Shown: piece after piece, positions 47,033-58,562 of the stretch
Layout: each line of letters begins with the position of its first letter
Position numbering within the stretch: position 1 is the stretch's first letter
NCBI GenBank assembly: GCA_002261195.1
Contig: MVBO01000015.1
Location: forward strand, 62,001-126,000
Length of the DNA: 64,000 nucleotides
Reading direction: 5' to 3'
Source of the DNA: Bifiguratus adelaidae
Taxonomy: Eukaryota > Mucoromycota > Endogonomycetes > Endogonales
Program-made: the position numbers and the translations under genes
The notes under the pieces: model-generated
Told to the model about the DNA's origin: nothing
The model's database searches: none
The model's input: the letters and a program-made list of their open reading frames with translations, nothing else

Positions 47033-47804
47033 AACGAAATGCATGTGTAATAGACCTTGCTGGCCGCCATGTAGATTTTCCCTTCGCTAGCCGGCAAAAA
47101 GCACGGCCAACTCCTTGCTTTGACATGTAAATGAAACGAAGAATGCCTGCTCTGATCCATAGCCGTTGTCTCCTGCCCTTGAGCCTGAGAGTCGTGTTTC
47201 CGCGGCTGCCGAGTCCCGGTTGGCGGCTGCATCTATTGCCGTAATTGTGGAATGCTATCGAACGCATTTAATCGATCAATACTTGATACACAATGACAAC
47301 TATGTCGTCTACTCCCGTAACTCCGCTTTATGTCGCAGTTTATCAGCGACAGGTTGCTTTCTGCAACTCGATCCACCTCAACAGCCGTCCAAGTATGGAC
47401 AGTTGCCGAACGGCATATGATTAGGGATACGGTCATGGGGGTGACACATTGGGCAATCCAAGGTAATTGTTGCGCCGATCGAACCGCCTAGTCCACAGGG
47501 TGACTACAAAACTGCACCGTACCCCGTTGTGTTTGATCTTATCCCAAGTCACTGGAATGTATTGCTTTTTGGCGAGATTTGGAAGTGATAGCGTACACAA
47601 TGGTAATACTTTGACACGTGGACAGCAACGCAGAAACCCAACAAGATTTTTCAAAGTTAGACATTTGAAAATAATGACAATCATGGTGCCTTTTGCAGGC
47701 TTTCTGGGCATATGTGTATTGATGCGTATCGTACAAAAATGGTAGAAGCAGTTTTACTCTGCTTTTGGCACAGTCAATCAAGAATTGCTCAAAGATGCGG
47801 CACT
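47033..47804. other. Intergenic region with a possible unassigned exon
   Basis: 772 bp between NUS1 and the elongase, both of which end here. No gene could be modelled. The + strand frame from about 47461 to 47589 reads sensibly as protein (PIEPPSPQGDYKTAPYPVVF then DLIPSHWNVLLFGEIWK, then a stop) and is preceded by an AG. A candidate first exon with two ATGs lies near 47292. The donor needed to join them would be weak. No tRNA was seen. Confidence 0.3.
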
Positions 47805-48724
47805 CTATTCGGCCTTCTTCATCATACGCTTGCCATAGGTCTTCTTGGCAAAAGCAACAAAGAGATAGGTCAAAGGAACGAGATAACCGACATTGAGAGC
47901 GATGGCGAATTGTTGCCCGGGTGTGACAGAGCAACCGGTGAAGAGATAACTGGTGGCGAGGGTCATGCCGACCAAGAATTGAGTGATTTGGAGGGAGGTG
48001 AGGTACTTTTTGCCCGGTGGGTGAAGACCAATGGACGTCAGGGCGTAGTAAAAGTACATGATGGTGTGAATGAAGGAATTGAAGAGGACAAAGATCCAGA
48101 TAGGAGTTGCCTGCTGTGAGACACCGGCCCTGGAAATGTATTCGTTAGGAGGAGACCCCGAGCTAGATTGTACATACTTACCACATGGTCATCATGGCAC
48201 CAGCATGATGATAGGTTTGGAGCAGACTACTTTTGCGACCCTTGGCAATAATGATAGCAGTATCAACTACTTCGTAGAATTTGGAAAGATAAAAGAAGTA
48301 GCCATAGTATCCAAGAGAATTGTGCCATAGATACTGATCAGTGTCACAATACTAGATCTATTGGTCAGCCAAGTCAAGGGTACCATAACGTAACACTTAC
48401 AGCATCCAAAAGTGAGTTGGCGTGACGATAGTTACCAATCATACCCCGCAACATGCCCACAAACGTCCACGCCGAATACAAGCACAATGCCAGATTATGG
48501 CAAAAGACAAATCCAGTCATGAACTTGCCCGAGCGAACATGCGCCATCGACCCCTTCTTGCGCGCCTCCACTCGAGATAGGCCATCCTGCTTTGGATTCA
48601 ACAACTTCACTGTAATCGCATATACAGCCGCAATAGTGGCAGGAGTGGTCCAATGCATCACCGTATCATAGTATTGAGGATAAGGGATCCCTTCAGGTGC
48701 AGGTAGAGTTTGTAAGATAGCCAT
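47805..48724 (-). CDS. ELO-family fatty acid elongase
   Basis: Multi-pass ER membrane condensing enzyme that adds malonyl units to long fatty acids. It starts MAILQTLPAPEGIPYPQYYD (ATG 48722-48724). Family motifs are visible across exons: KFMTGFVFCHNLALCLYSAW, YFFYLSKFYEVVDTAIIIAK and the histidine box in LQTYHHAGAMMTMW. The next exon has SFIHTIMYFYYALTSIG, and the end is KKTYGKRMMKKAE, a dilysine-type ER retention signal. Stop 47805-47807. The short length and the HAGAMM box fit the ELO3/ELOVL3/6-like class, but chain-length preference cannot be told. Three introns. Divergent from the Zn2Cys6 gene by 124 bp. Confidence 0.92.
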
Positions 48725-48848
48725 GTGTGGAGACAAGAGCAAGGGTCGCGCCAAAGATAAAGGCTACATTGGGGTGGCTTACATGAGCACACTTTGGGGC
48801 AAGCGCAAGCAAGAATTGGGGCGATTCTGATTGGTCAGTTTGGAATGC

Positions 48849-51039
48849 ATGGATGCCTCACAACAGCGGGTGGACGGCAAGAGGCACCGAGTGACCAAAG
48901 CTTGCGGTAAGTAGCTTGTATGCAAGGTCTTTGACGTGATCGGTGCGCATGAGTTGTGCATGTTGCAACGCGATCGGTGGACATTTCGGTGGCAAACTTA
49001 CTCATGAGGATTACGGATATAGACACATGTCGCGACAAGCGGAGGAAATGTCGAATGACAGAGAGCGGTAGTTGCGCCCTATGTATCAGTCACAAGCTAC
49101 AATGCACGTTTGGTCAACCGGCGCGAAAACGCGGTCCCCGCGGCAAAAAAGCGCCTGTGGAGATATTTGATACCAATATGCAACGCATTGACAATGTTGC
49201 GGAGGATACGCCGAACGGAATCATCAAACACTCGAGTGTACCGACAGATCTACGCCTCAGTCCCGAGTTACAAAGCGAACTGATACAGCGACTGACGCGA
49301 GACGTGGAAGCCGATCGTGAAAAGAAGAGGGCCCGCAAAGAGAGGAAAGACCGCGACGACGATAACGAGGATTCGGAAGACAATGCTTCAATAAGCAGCG
49401 AAGCAAGTGGAGATTTCGAGAACTCTATGGATCAATTGTTCATTGACGAAGGCGGTCGTGCACATTACATGGGTGAAGCGTCCGGATTATATTTCTTGAA
49501 AGAGAGTCTCTCTTACCGCAATCACCGTTTTCAGCCCCATGCAAGCGCCATCAGCTACTTTGACATCCGACGGACGCAACAGTACATGGACGAGCTTCCG
49601 CCACCGGAAATGGTCACGGAACTAATGCGCCTTTATTTCGCGTATATGAACAGTTTCATGCCTATCATCGACAAGACGACCTTCACTCTCAACATCCTAG
49701 AACATGACATTCTGTCCAATTCCGTCTTAGCTCTCGCTTCCCGCTTGCTCCCAGAGGCACGGCGACCGACACCCAGAATATGGAGTGAAGTCTTCTTTCG
49801 GCGAGCAGCGAGTTTATTGGACGCCGAGCTTGATAATTGGCGAATCGAGTCTGTGCAAAGTCTATTGCTCATGGCAGCATATGAGCGTGGTACAGCGCAT
49901 GCATCCAAGGCTTGGTTGTACGATGGAATGGTACGTGTGTTGAAATTCTCTGAGAAGAGAACGCTCAACTAAAGCAGCAATCTGTATAGGCCTTCCGTAT
50001 CGCTCAAGACCTCGGATTGCATCGCCAGACAAGTGATAATGTGCTTACAAAGGATAGTCAAAACCGAGCCCGCGTGTACTGGGTTTGCTTCGTCATTGAT
50101 CGCTTGACCAGTGCTGCCAACGGAAAACAGCCCTCGTTGAGCAACCTTGACTGCACAGTACCAGTTCCAACTGCCGACATTTTGACCGAAGAGCAAGGGA
50201 TGCACCCAACATTTGTCCACCTCATCAAGCTCGCTGACTTTTTAGGGAAGATCCTACAAACTGTCTACAAGACGCACACGGGTTCTAATGTTGCCATGCT
50301 GGAGCCAGCGCGCCGCAGGTTAGAGGACGACTTTATCAATTGGTTTACGGCTATAAGGCATTCATCTTTCACCATCTCACCCACCCAATACATTTACCTC
50401 GAACTCTACTACATGATGACACACATCGTTCTTTCGCGGCCATTTCTGCCTTCGCCAGATAAACCACGCGATCAGCTTACCGTGAGGAGTCTCATCAAAT
50501 GCACTGCCGCCGCTTACAAAATTGTGACGATGACGGATGCGCTTTCGAAGCAAGGTATGTTGCCTTATCTCTGGGAATCGTTCAACGACGTTCTTTTTGC
50601 TGCCGGTACCATCTTCGCTCGTAATGGCGTCTCTCTGAACGAGCGACTCAATAACGAAGCGCGACGTAATCTGAGCACGGTCATGCATTTCCTTAATGAG
50701 CTGGAAAAGACATGGCCGGTTGCAGCACGATTGCGGTTGCTGTTGCAAACGGAAGCTGCGCCGTTGCATTCACCGAGAACGCACACTGCCGTGGGTGGCA
50801 TCCTCTCATTGAATAAGTCTTTGGTGGTTGCAGACGGAGACATGAACCCGTCGTCCGCAAGTACGCCTCCTCCGCAATATGCGTATGTCCCCGACATGCC
50901 GCCAACTCCTGGCGAATCCACGTCACCACGAAGCAAGGACTTTCTTACGGCAGACGCCCGTCAACGGCGGGCGGACAACATGACTGATTTATTTCCAGAA
51001 GGCGATTTGAATTGGCTCTACTCGAAATATTTTGGCTAG
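48849..51039 (+). CDS. Zn2Cys6 transcription factor
   Basis: Gal4-type regulator. Exon 1 from ATG 48849 encodes MDASQQRVDGKRHRVTKAC. A 116-nt intron (48907-49022) splits the zinc cluster, and exon 2 continues DTCRDKRRKCRMTESGSCAL then CISHKLQCTF, giving the full Cys6 pattern. A basic RKRGPRGKK linker and an acidic region follow. The fungal_trans domain extends from ELMRLYFAYMNSFMPIIDKT through YDGMAFRIAQDLGLHRQTSD (intron 49931-49989 between YDGM and AFRI) to LELYYMMTHIVLSRPF. The C-terminal tail is Pro/Ser-rich and ends LNWLYSKYFG at stop 51037-51039. The regulated pathway cannot be read from sequence. Confidence 0.9.
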
Positions 51040-51232
51040 ATCCATTGTATATAAAGCATGCGCAATGTATCATACTGCACTCTTGACCATGCTCATTTGA
51101 TCACGCAAGCAACTTAACCTGTCATTTGTTGCAGCTCCGAGCTATTATGAATTGCTATATCTTCAACACATCAAATGCGTTGAATGCAAGTGTGTATTAT
51201 CTAAATTGGCACGGTACAATATGCAATACCCT

Positions 51233-52404
51233 CTATTTGACATTGAGCAACTTGACCTCAAACTCCAACGTGGCATTCTTTGGAATATCCGGTGGAGCAC
51301 CGCGGGAGCCATAAGCCAAAGCAGCGGGAATGACCAATTTACGTTCACCGCCTTCCTTCATGCCCACAATGCCCATATCCCAACCTTTGATCACTTCACC
51401 GCGGCCGAGGTTGAAGCTGAATGGTTTGCCAGATACGTTCTTGTCAAAGACCTTGCCGTTCATCAAGCGGCCAATGTATCGCATAGAGACCTAATAGACA
51501 TAATTAATTATGTGCACATTAGGCTCATGCCATGCCCTACCTTCTTTCCCGGTTTAGCCTTGGCGCCTTGACCAGCCTTCTTGTCCTCAATCACGAGACC
51601 GTTGGGCAACTTCTTGTTTTCGAGGGGTTCTCCCTTGGGTTCGGCTTTTTTAGGCTCAGCAGGCTTCTTTTCGGCAGCCTTGGGCTCAGTCTTCTTCTCT
51701 GCCTTGGGTTCGGGTTTCTTTTCAGCAGCCTTTGTCTCGTTGTGTTCAGCCTTAGCCTTCTTGTTAGGTGGTTCGGCCTTGCCGTCCTGTTGTGGCCGCT
51801 TCGTAGGCTTTGTCTGCGTGATGGGAACTGCTTGGGGTACTTCCTCATCATCGATTTCCTCCTCTTCCTCCTCCTCTTCTTCCTCATCGACCAACTCCTC
51901 GATCTTGCCGTCATCAAATTCGTCGGAATCAATGTCCTCATGATCATAGTCGTCAAAGTCGTCAAGGTCTTCCTCGGGAATATAATTGCCCGTCAAGTGA
52001 ATAGCACTAAAAGCAAGGTCCAAACCCAGTCTTGGCCGACTCGCGTCTACTTACTTCTTTCCGGTCACTGAAAACGTAATATCCTCACCGACGTCAAAGA
52101 GGATATCCAAAGGTTGCTGATTCACCTTGCCATGGTTCAAGGTACACAGAACATAGTTGGAATCATTATAGCGCACAAGAAGAGACGATGGCTCTGGAGA
52201 CTTTGCATCCGCGGCCAGGGCCGCCTAAGTCGTGGATGAATAAACGTGCAAAGAAGCGACAACGTTTCATATTACCATAGAGACACGGAAACCACGTTCC
52301 ACAGTCTGTGAGTATGTCTTGGTAGGCAGGACTTGTAAACCTGACGATGCTCAGCCTCTGCCAGCGCTTCCTTGTATCTACCACTTACCCCAAAAGCCGG
52401 ACAT
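51233..52404 (-). CDS. Nuclear FKBP prolyl isomerase (FPR3/FPR4 type)
   Basis: Peptidyl-prolyl cis-trans isomerase of the nucleolus or nucleus that acts as a histone chaperone. Exon 1 encodes MSGFWG (ATG 52402-52404). Exon 2 begins the nucleoplasmin-like fold and continues to [14 protein letters not shown]. Next come an acidic run ([16 protein letters not shown]) and Lys/Pro/Glu-rich repeats of the type [20 protein letters not shown]. The C-terminal FKBP domain has [40 protein letters not shown] and [17 protein letters not shown], with all usual binding residues. It ends VKLLNVK at stop 51233-51235. Four exons. Confidence 0.94.
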
Positions 52405-52917
52405 GATCAACAGGGAAAGAGACAGAACGCCAAACACAAAAAAAGAATTCACATTTGATTAATTAATCCTTAGTCCAAGAATAAGCCACACTGACCGACC
52501 CGCAACTTTGACAGGTAAGGCAATTGATGCAGCTTACACACGTGCGCCGGTCATTCGATGCAAATTTTGCGTTTGCTGAACATCAAGGTGCTTTCGGACA
52601 AAATGCTGCAATTTGATTGGCTCCCACGCACAGTCACGTTGATGAATAGCCATCCATTACTAATCCGCGCGCAAATTTTCACGTCTCTGAGCCCTTTCTT
52701 CTCTCGGTGACGACTGACACGTCGGCTTTGAACACTTGCGCGCCTTCAGAACCTCACCACTATATAGAATTGTTGTGTGGCCGGCCCTTCGGAGTCGAAT
52801 TTACGTACTAGAGAAGTTCAAACTTGTCGGCTTACTGCGGCGGTCGCCCGGCTTCACCCGTTGATCATTCTTTTGCCTTGATTTTTCCTCATCACCATAT
52901 TCGACGACTTCTTCACA
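52405..52917. promoter_or_regulatory. Divergent promoter region with candidate Yap1 site
   Basis: 513 bp between the divergent FKBP and GCLM starts. It holds TTACTAA at 52658-52664, a sequence recognised by Yap1-type bZIP factors, and a TATATA at 52761-52766. GCLM is a plausible oxidative-stress target. Both sites are short, so chance occurrence is possible. Confidence 0.35.
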
Positions 52918-53978
52918 ATGACTGTTGCACCACCCGATCGCTCTGCTGCCGCTCAGTTGGATGAGGAAACCAAATTGGTCAAAACTTATGGATACAGCCA
53001 TTTTGATGATCGATTGATTGCCAACGACATGCGGAACGCTTTGCAACGTGCGTTGGCGTTTGACAAACTTGTCATTTATACCGGCAACATCATGAAGACT
53101 GGCACTACTGCTTTACAGAATTCTTCCTCCTTCAAATCCAATCAAGAGGTAGGTATAGCCGCTCATGCATCTTGAAGTGAGGTACTGATCCGATCGTCCG
53201 AAAGTTGCTCTTCGCCCTTGAAGATACCCTCAATACATTAGTGACTAATCCCGATGAGCACTCGTTCCATTACAATCCGGAAACGCAAGTCTTGGAGATA
53301 CCCGATGTACGATACAAGACGCACATCTTGCCAGAGGAACGCTCTGAGTATGAAGTGACAGGTATGTTCAATACATGCTGTTGTACCTTTGACAATACTC
53401 ATACCGGTTTAGCCAAACTTTTTTACCCTTCAACTTCCCATAGCCACAAGGAAAACGGAGCTGATCCCGATCCAGATTATATCATGCAGGCTATCTCGCA
53501 TCTTACTTGTCTCCTCGGCATCTCCACTATTGATAATTTCATCATTTCCGTTGAGCATGCGGAAGATGTACAAGACATTGACTTTCTTTACCCCGCCTAC
53601 AAACAACTCGAAAAGACGCACAAAGCTGGCATCACTACTCATATCGGCGTTAGCGAACTTACTCTTCCTCAACTCCAGACACTTCTCGCCAGTACACAAG
53701 TGAAACCCAAGATAAATCAAGTCAGTCTTGCATCATGCTGCACCATGCCCAGAGATCTTGTCGATTATGCTGAAAAGGAACATATCGAGCTTTGGGCTCA
53801 CGGTGATCGGGACGACATTTTACCACGAGACACGTTTACCGAAGTTTTACATCGCTTCAACTTGAACTGCCCATCGGCAAGCATTGTGCCCCGTTGGATC
53901 CTCAAATACAGCTGTGCGATCACTGGTCGCGGCATCGTTGCCGACAAGGGCTACATCATTGTCGCCGACAAGCGGTGA
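52918..53978 (+). CDS. Glutamate-cysteine ligase regulatory subunit (GCLM)
   Basis: Aldo-keto-reductase-fold modifier subunit that raises the activity of the rate-limiting enzyme of glutathione synthesis. The first exon starts MTVAPPDRSAAAQLDEETKL (ATG 52918) and includes LVIYTGNIMKTGTTALQNSS, corresponding to the first strand of the GCLM barrel. Later come TIDNFIISVEHAEDVQDIDF and YKQLEKTHKAGITTHIGVSE. They are followed by VKPKINQVSLASCCTMPRDL and EHIELWAHGDRDDILP. These match GCLM, not ordinary aldo-keto reductases. Introns about 53149-53204 and about 53361-53412. Stop 53976-53978. Confidence 0.85.
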
Positions 53979-54117
53979 CGACATGTCTTGCACACCATTG
54001 ACATCATATACGGTTCACCAGACGAGATTTTCTTGCCCAATACACACACATTGGATTCGTGTACTATGATATCTACGTGTAATGATTGTGAAAGGCTCTA
54101 ATGGATACTGTTGTACG

Positions 54118-55905
54118 CTACCGTAATTGTCGTCTCACGACTTGCATAAAATGCTGCATCTGAAGCTTTCTCATCCTCCGTTTCCTCTCCTCCCTGTCTT
54201 CCCCCGGAAGCGATACAAACTCGGGCTGTTCTGGTTGCGGCGGTGGCATCCAGCGCGATAGAGGTTCAGAGGATCCAGGTATTGTCATGCGCTGAATGCG
54301 CCGCCACATACCATACATGCGTTCATAAAAATACTGTGCCGGTTCCGTACAATCACATCCACCTCCCTCGGCATGACAAGGGGGATTGGTGGCAATGTAC
54401 ACAAGCGGCAACTCAAAGGACGAGGCGAGGCCAAAAGTCTTTTGAATGCGTCTCTGCAATTCATCGTTGAGGAGTTTGCGGGCCCGTACCGTGTCCTTGT
54501 CATCCTTGCGAACGTAATCGTCATTGGTGAAGACCAATACGACATGTTTCCAATATTCTGTAGATGGCTGGCTGTAAAGAGGTTGCATCATGTCATCGAA
54601 ATCCTGGAGAACACGTAGAATTTTGTCGCTAAGGACGAAGACGACACGGTCAGATTAACGCTTCGCATGCACATGATACTTGCAATTGGCTATTGAGTTG
54701 AAAGACGAGTAAAAAGACATCGATACCTAGGCGTTGTCCAAGATCACGGATATACTCCCTTAGCAAGGGCGCATACTGTTCATCGCGGCCTCCTGTATCA
54801 CCGAATCCCGGGGTATCCGCCACAGTGATCAGGGTGCGTTTGTCTAGACCTGGCTGCCAATAAGCTGTTCGTTCTGTGATCAAGGAAGTAGTGGACTAGG
54901 AGGACATGAATAGATTGCGCTTGAAAACAAGTCTGCTTACCTTGACTTGGTTGGATGCAACAAAATGCTCGTAGCCAAACATGGCATTGAGCAAGCTGGA
55001 TTTACCGGCTCCCGTCTGCAGCCCTTGATGGTCAGAGAGGGATTATGATTGCAATGCAAAGCACCTACCTTGCCCAAAGGGACCATGACCAAATGAGACT
55101 TTTCAGGAACGGGTTGTGAAAACGTTCTGGGAATACCGTCGCGAAAACTGGTAGGGGACATGGGTACAAAAACACTGGATCGGTTGGGAGAGGTTGAAAA
55201 GGAAAGATCTGATATGGAAGGACTATGTGTGGGTATGGGATTGGCGCTCGGTGGGCTGGCGCTAACCCAGCCATTGTGACGCTGGATGCTGCCTCCGCCT
55301 AAGCTAGGTCGATGCGGCAGTGCTTCCCGCGTCGCGTGACCTTGAAGCTGTTCTTCATCCAAGCTCCATTGATGCGATGGTGCGGATCTACTTAGTTGTC
55401 TAGGGAAGGTAGGTACATCCAAAGACATTTCTGGATGCAGAGGCATGTTATTCGGGATATTGACCGGTCTCGGATGAGTCGGACTTGGTATAGACTGTCT
55501 TGGTGATCTGGAGTAGCTGTTGGAGTAGTTTACAGAATCAGTGAACGGTATATTGACGGACAATGAACCAGACTGCGCTTGGGAAGGTGATGACGATAGA
55601 ACGTCAGGCGATTGAAATAATCTCGCCTCGTCTGGTAACATGACAGTATTCCAGTCATTGATGGTCGTCGGTCTCATGGAGCCATAATGAACGTCAATGT
55701 TTCTTGGCGCATTCGAACGTTGCCACTGAGGGGATGAGCCTAAGCTCGAAGCCTCAGCCTCTGACAACACGTTATTCAACGTGTTTTGTCGCCGAGCCGC
55801 CTCCATAGTAGCCCTCTTCATTTCATATGCCAGATATTCAAGGTCAATAGACTCGTCTGACTCTATTTCTTGCTTCTCGTCAACTGGGCCATGCGTTTCC
55901 ACCAT
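54118..55905 (-). CDS. AIG1/GIMAP-like GTPase with long disordered N-terminus
   Basis: The first exon encodes about 270 residues rich in Ser, Pro and Asn without clear structure. A short segment SHLVMVPLGKTGAGKSSLLN carries the P-loop, split by an intron between GK and TGAGKSS. Then come SLITERTAYW and the G3 motif LITVADTPGFGDTGG, followed by FLLVFQLNSQ and VVLVFTNDDYVRKD (G4 as TNDD). This order fits AIG1-type septin-like GTPases. The C-terminal part contains RIQKTFGLASSFELPLVYIA and CHAEGGGCDC, and ends in a basic coiled region (EDREERKRRMRKLQMQHFMQ). Stop 54118-54120. The start is ATG 55903-55905; an in-frame ATG at 55975-55977 would add 24 residues. Confidence 0.8.
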
Positions 55906-56023
55906 GAGCAAGACGAAAAAGTTCGGCGTGTACAAGGTCCAGGCAACGTTCCCTTTTATGGTTATGGCCTGCCTCATTGGCGTCGGGCCAAAATCCTGCT
56001 ACAAACACACTATTTACATTGCA

Positions 56024-57203
56024 TTATGCTCTCTTCAAGGCGCTGATGGCCTGCAAGGCTTCCAACTCGTCGACCGTCAAGTCGATAGCCTCTGATTCTT
56101 CCGTATCACTTTCCATTGTGTCATGACCAGCATCGCTACGCAAATTTTCCAAAGGATTGCAAAGATCAGCCACCGATAAGCGTCGTAGAGGTTTGGGCTG
56201 CAATGTTTTGACGTCTTTTTGGTCTTGTGAGCGCCATTCATGGGCTGACCCAGCTTGACGCATGACAGGCGACCGAGGTTGTGGAGGGAAAACACTCGGA
56301 GGGGGATACATGGGATATTGGTGAGGACTATGCGGATAGGGGGAGCCATGTACAGCTGATATCGGTACATAAGAAACCCGATGTGATTGATGGCTTGGAT
56401 AGCTGTGACGATAGTTTGGAGGCGGATGGTCAGCGTAGGGTGGGTAGAATACGTTATGCGAGTATCTGACATGCGGAGCATACGCGTGATGTTGTCGGAA
56501 ATTTGGCGAGTAGTCGTTGTAACTTTTGTAACTTCCGTGTCCGTAAAACTCTTCATATTCGGAAGAAGGCAAAGGGTCGCTGTAGCGCTTCGACTTCTTC
56601 TTGGGTGCTTTGGATTGATCGGATACAAAAGGCATCTGCGAAGATTTGCTCGACCGATGGTTATGCGTCTGCGTATGCTGCATCATGTTGTCGAAGCGAC
56701 TGAACCAACGATTGCATCCGGGAACAACACATTGGAAAGGTTTCTAGAGGACATCATGCATGTTGATGAGATCAAGATCTTGGCAATAGTGACGCGCCGA
56801 CAATTGACTAACCTCCCCTGTGTGTTTCCTAGAGAATAGCAAACGAAAATAAATTTCGTTTAGTCCACTGTCTTTGCGAACACAACGCGATTTCTCAAGA
56901 CGCAAACTTACCGAGCATGTCGAGCCAAGTGCTCGCTCCTTGTAAACACTATTCAAAGCAAGTGATCGCATCAACACATGTTCCTATCACATGCTCGATA
57001 CCATCCAATCATCTTTGATACTCACCCATGTGGCAATCACCAAAACCTGTACACTGAAAAAGCTTGGGCTTGCCATCGCCACGGCCACTTGTCTTGCTTG
57101 AGGATTCATCCTGTTGGTCATACTTTGGCGATGTGAAGCGTGTCTTGACATGGCCTTTCCTCTTGTCATCCTCGAAGGGCAAGAATTCTACCAAACTCGA
57201 CAT
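56024..57203 (-). CDS. C2H2 zinc-finger transcription factor with two fingers
   Basis: Exon 1 from ATG 57201-57203 encodes MSSLVEFLPFEDDKRKGHVK and the start of finger 1, PKLFQCTGFGDCHM. Exon 2 gives VFTRSEHLARHAR. Exon 3 has only 16 nt (56813-56828) and adds KHTGE. Exon 4 continues KPFQCVVPGCNRWFSRFDNM, then MQHTQTHNH (finger 2). The pair of fingers with RSEH and RFDNMMQ resembles Msn2/4-, Mig- and Adr1-type factors that bind short GC-rich sites. The rest is a Tyr/His/Pro/Ser-rich tail ending in an acidic helix, ESEAIDLTVDELEALQAISA. Stop 56024-56026. Confidence 0.88.
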
Positions 57204-58340
57204 TTGGAGCAAGTGCCTCGCTAGAATCAAGGTACAAACAATGCAACCAGCTCAATGGATGCGTAGCACTCTTAATTCAAAGAAAGCATAGACTATTGAC
57301 TCTTGAGCCTGCCTTGTCCGTAGGGTCATACACACCAAAGACAGACAAAGCAAAGGTCAACACCAAAAGCCCTTGTGGCGATCACGATGAAAGAAGTACA
57401 AAATACCAGGGCCGGCCCACGTATTTTCAGGGCGTGGCATTGAAAATCCAAGACATCTGTTTCGCAAGTCTCCGGATTTTCGCCAGCGTGAATCACTGGA
57501 TTTGCATGAAAGTTTGGCTCATGGCGGTGGCTTTCAAGGAACAAGAGCTTGGAATCGCACACGATGCCCCACGATGCATAAGTTCCTGCGCTGTTTCTGG
57601 TGAATGAGGTACGGGACTAGAACGTTGTGCAAAACCGGGTCGATGAATCGAAATTGAGACGCGCCGATGAGCAAAGACACGTCATACGATACATATTGTT
57701 TGCGTGTTTAAACTTTGATAGCCTTTCATATGCCCATACCATGGGTAGTACAACATCAAGCATGCGCAAACAATGACTGTCACTGGGATGCCGACTGTGC
57801 TTAATTTCGGCACTGTGTAACCATTGCAAAACGCCAGACTTCGGCGATGTGTGTAAATTCTACACGTCGCTCGAGGCTAATGCATGTTGTTGCGATCGAC
57901 AACAGCAGCCGCATCTGGCATTCTGGTTCCCATGGGCATCCTATACACTTGCCACATGGAATACGTTGGGGTGCCGCAGGCAATGTCAAAATTCCCAGTT
58001 GCCTTATATTACATTGGCACAGCCGGGTTAGCTGTTGCGCAGTCGGATCGGCAAGGTTGATTATCATGTATGTACACAAGCAGGGATCTCCTGATTTCTC
58101 CTTGGCGTCACCGAGAATAGACGCAGGCGGCCAAAGCGGCGCAGCACATAGCCCTGTAGCCGTGTTTCGGCGGGGTAACCTTAATTAATTTTCTCCAATC
58201 TGGGCAAATACTTGGCTCCTTGCGAACAATTGCAGAATGTATATAATGCCGCGACTCGGCTGGACCTGCCCCTTCATCTGCATATACGTTCACTCTCTAG
58301 CGCAAACAATTCAAGTAACTGCTAATCGCATTGCCTGATC
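57204..58340. other. Long intergenic region without a recognised gene
   Basis: 1137 bp, the longest gene-free stretch of the window. All frames here are short and unlike protein. No tRNA box B, repeat or mobile element was recognised. The right end contains a TATATAA at 58240-58246, 95 bp before the small ORF at 58341. It probably acts as the promoter region for the C2H2 factor on the left and the small ORF on the right. Confidence 0.4.
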
Positions 58341-58562
58341 ATGCCTCAAGTCAATCAACACAACAACGACCAAGCGTCCCTGTCGTTTGTCCTGCCTAGC
58401 AAGAAGCAAAAAGCACACTCGTGGTTCTCGTTGCCATCTGCCTTATCATCAAAGTCAAGTCTCTCATCCGCTAGCATTGCGCAATCGCAGGAAAAGCGCA
58501 CACAATCCAAGCCGTCACCGAAGAACGCTCCCATGGTACCACAAATGCATTCTCTGATATAA
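58341..58562 (+). CDS. Small hypothetical protein, 73 residues
   Basis: Single frame starting MPQVNQHNNDQASLSFVLPS and ending APMVPQMHSLI. It is rich in Ser, Lys and Gln, without hydrophobic segments or known motifs. The TATATAA box 95 bp upstream and the isolation from other genes make a small expressed gene plausible. It could equally be the first exon of a longer gene or a chance frame. No homologue is recognised. Confidence 0.35.
   Translation: MPQVNQHNNDQASLSFVLPSKKQKAHSWFSLPSALSSKSSLSSASIAQSQEKRTQSKPSPKNAPMVPQMHSLI

Noticed and set aside
51532-52071. Long + strand frames of 120-180 residues
   Set aside because: They are mirror frames of the Lys/Glu-repeat part of the nuclear FKBP gene on the other strand; low-complexity composition keeps them open.
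57204-58340. Several ORFs of 60-113 codons in the long intergenic region
   Set aside because: They overlap on both strands, start in part with non-ATG codons, and show no protein-like composition or splice structure.
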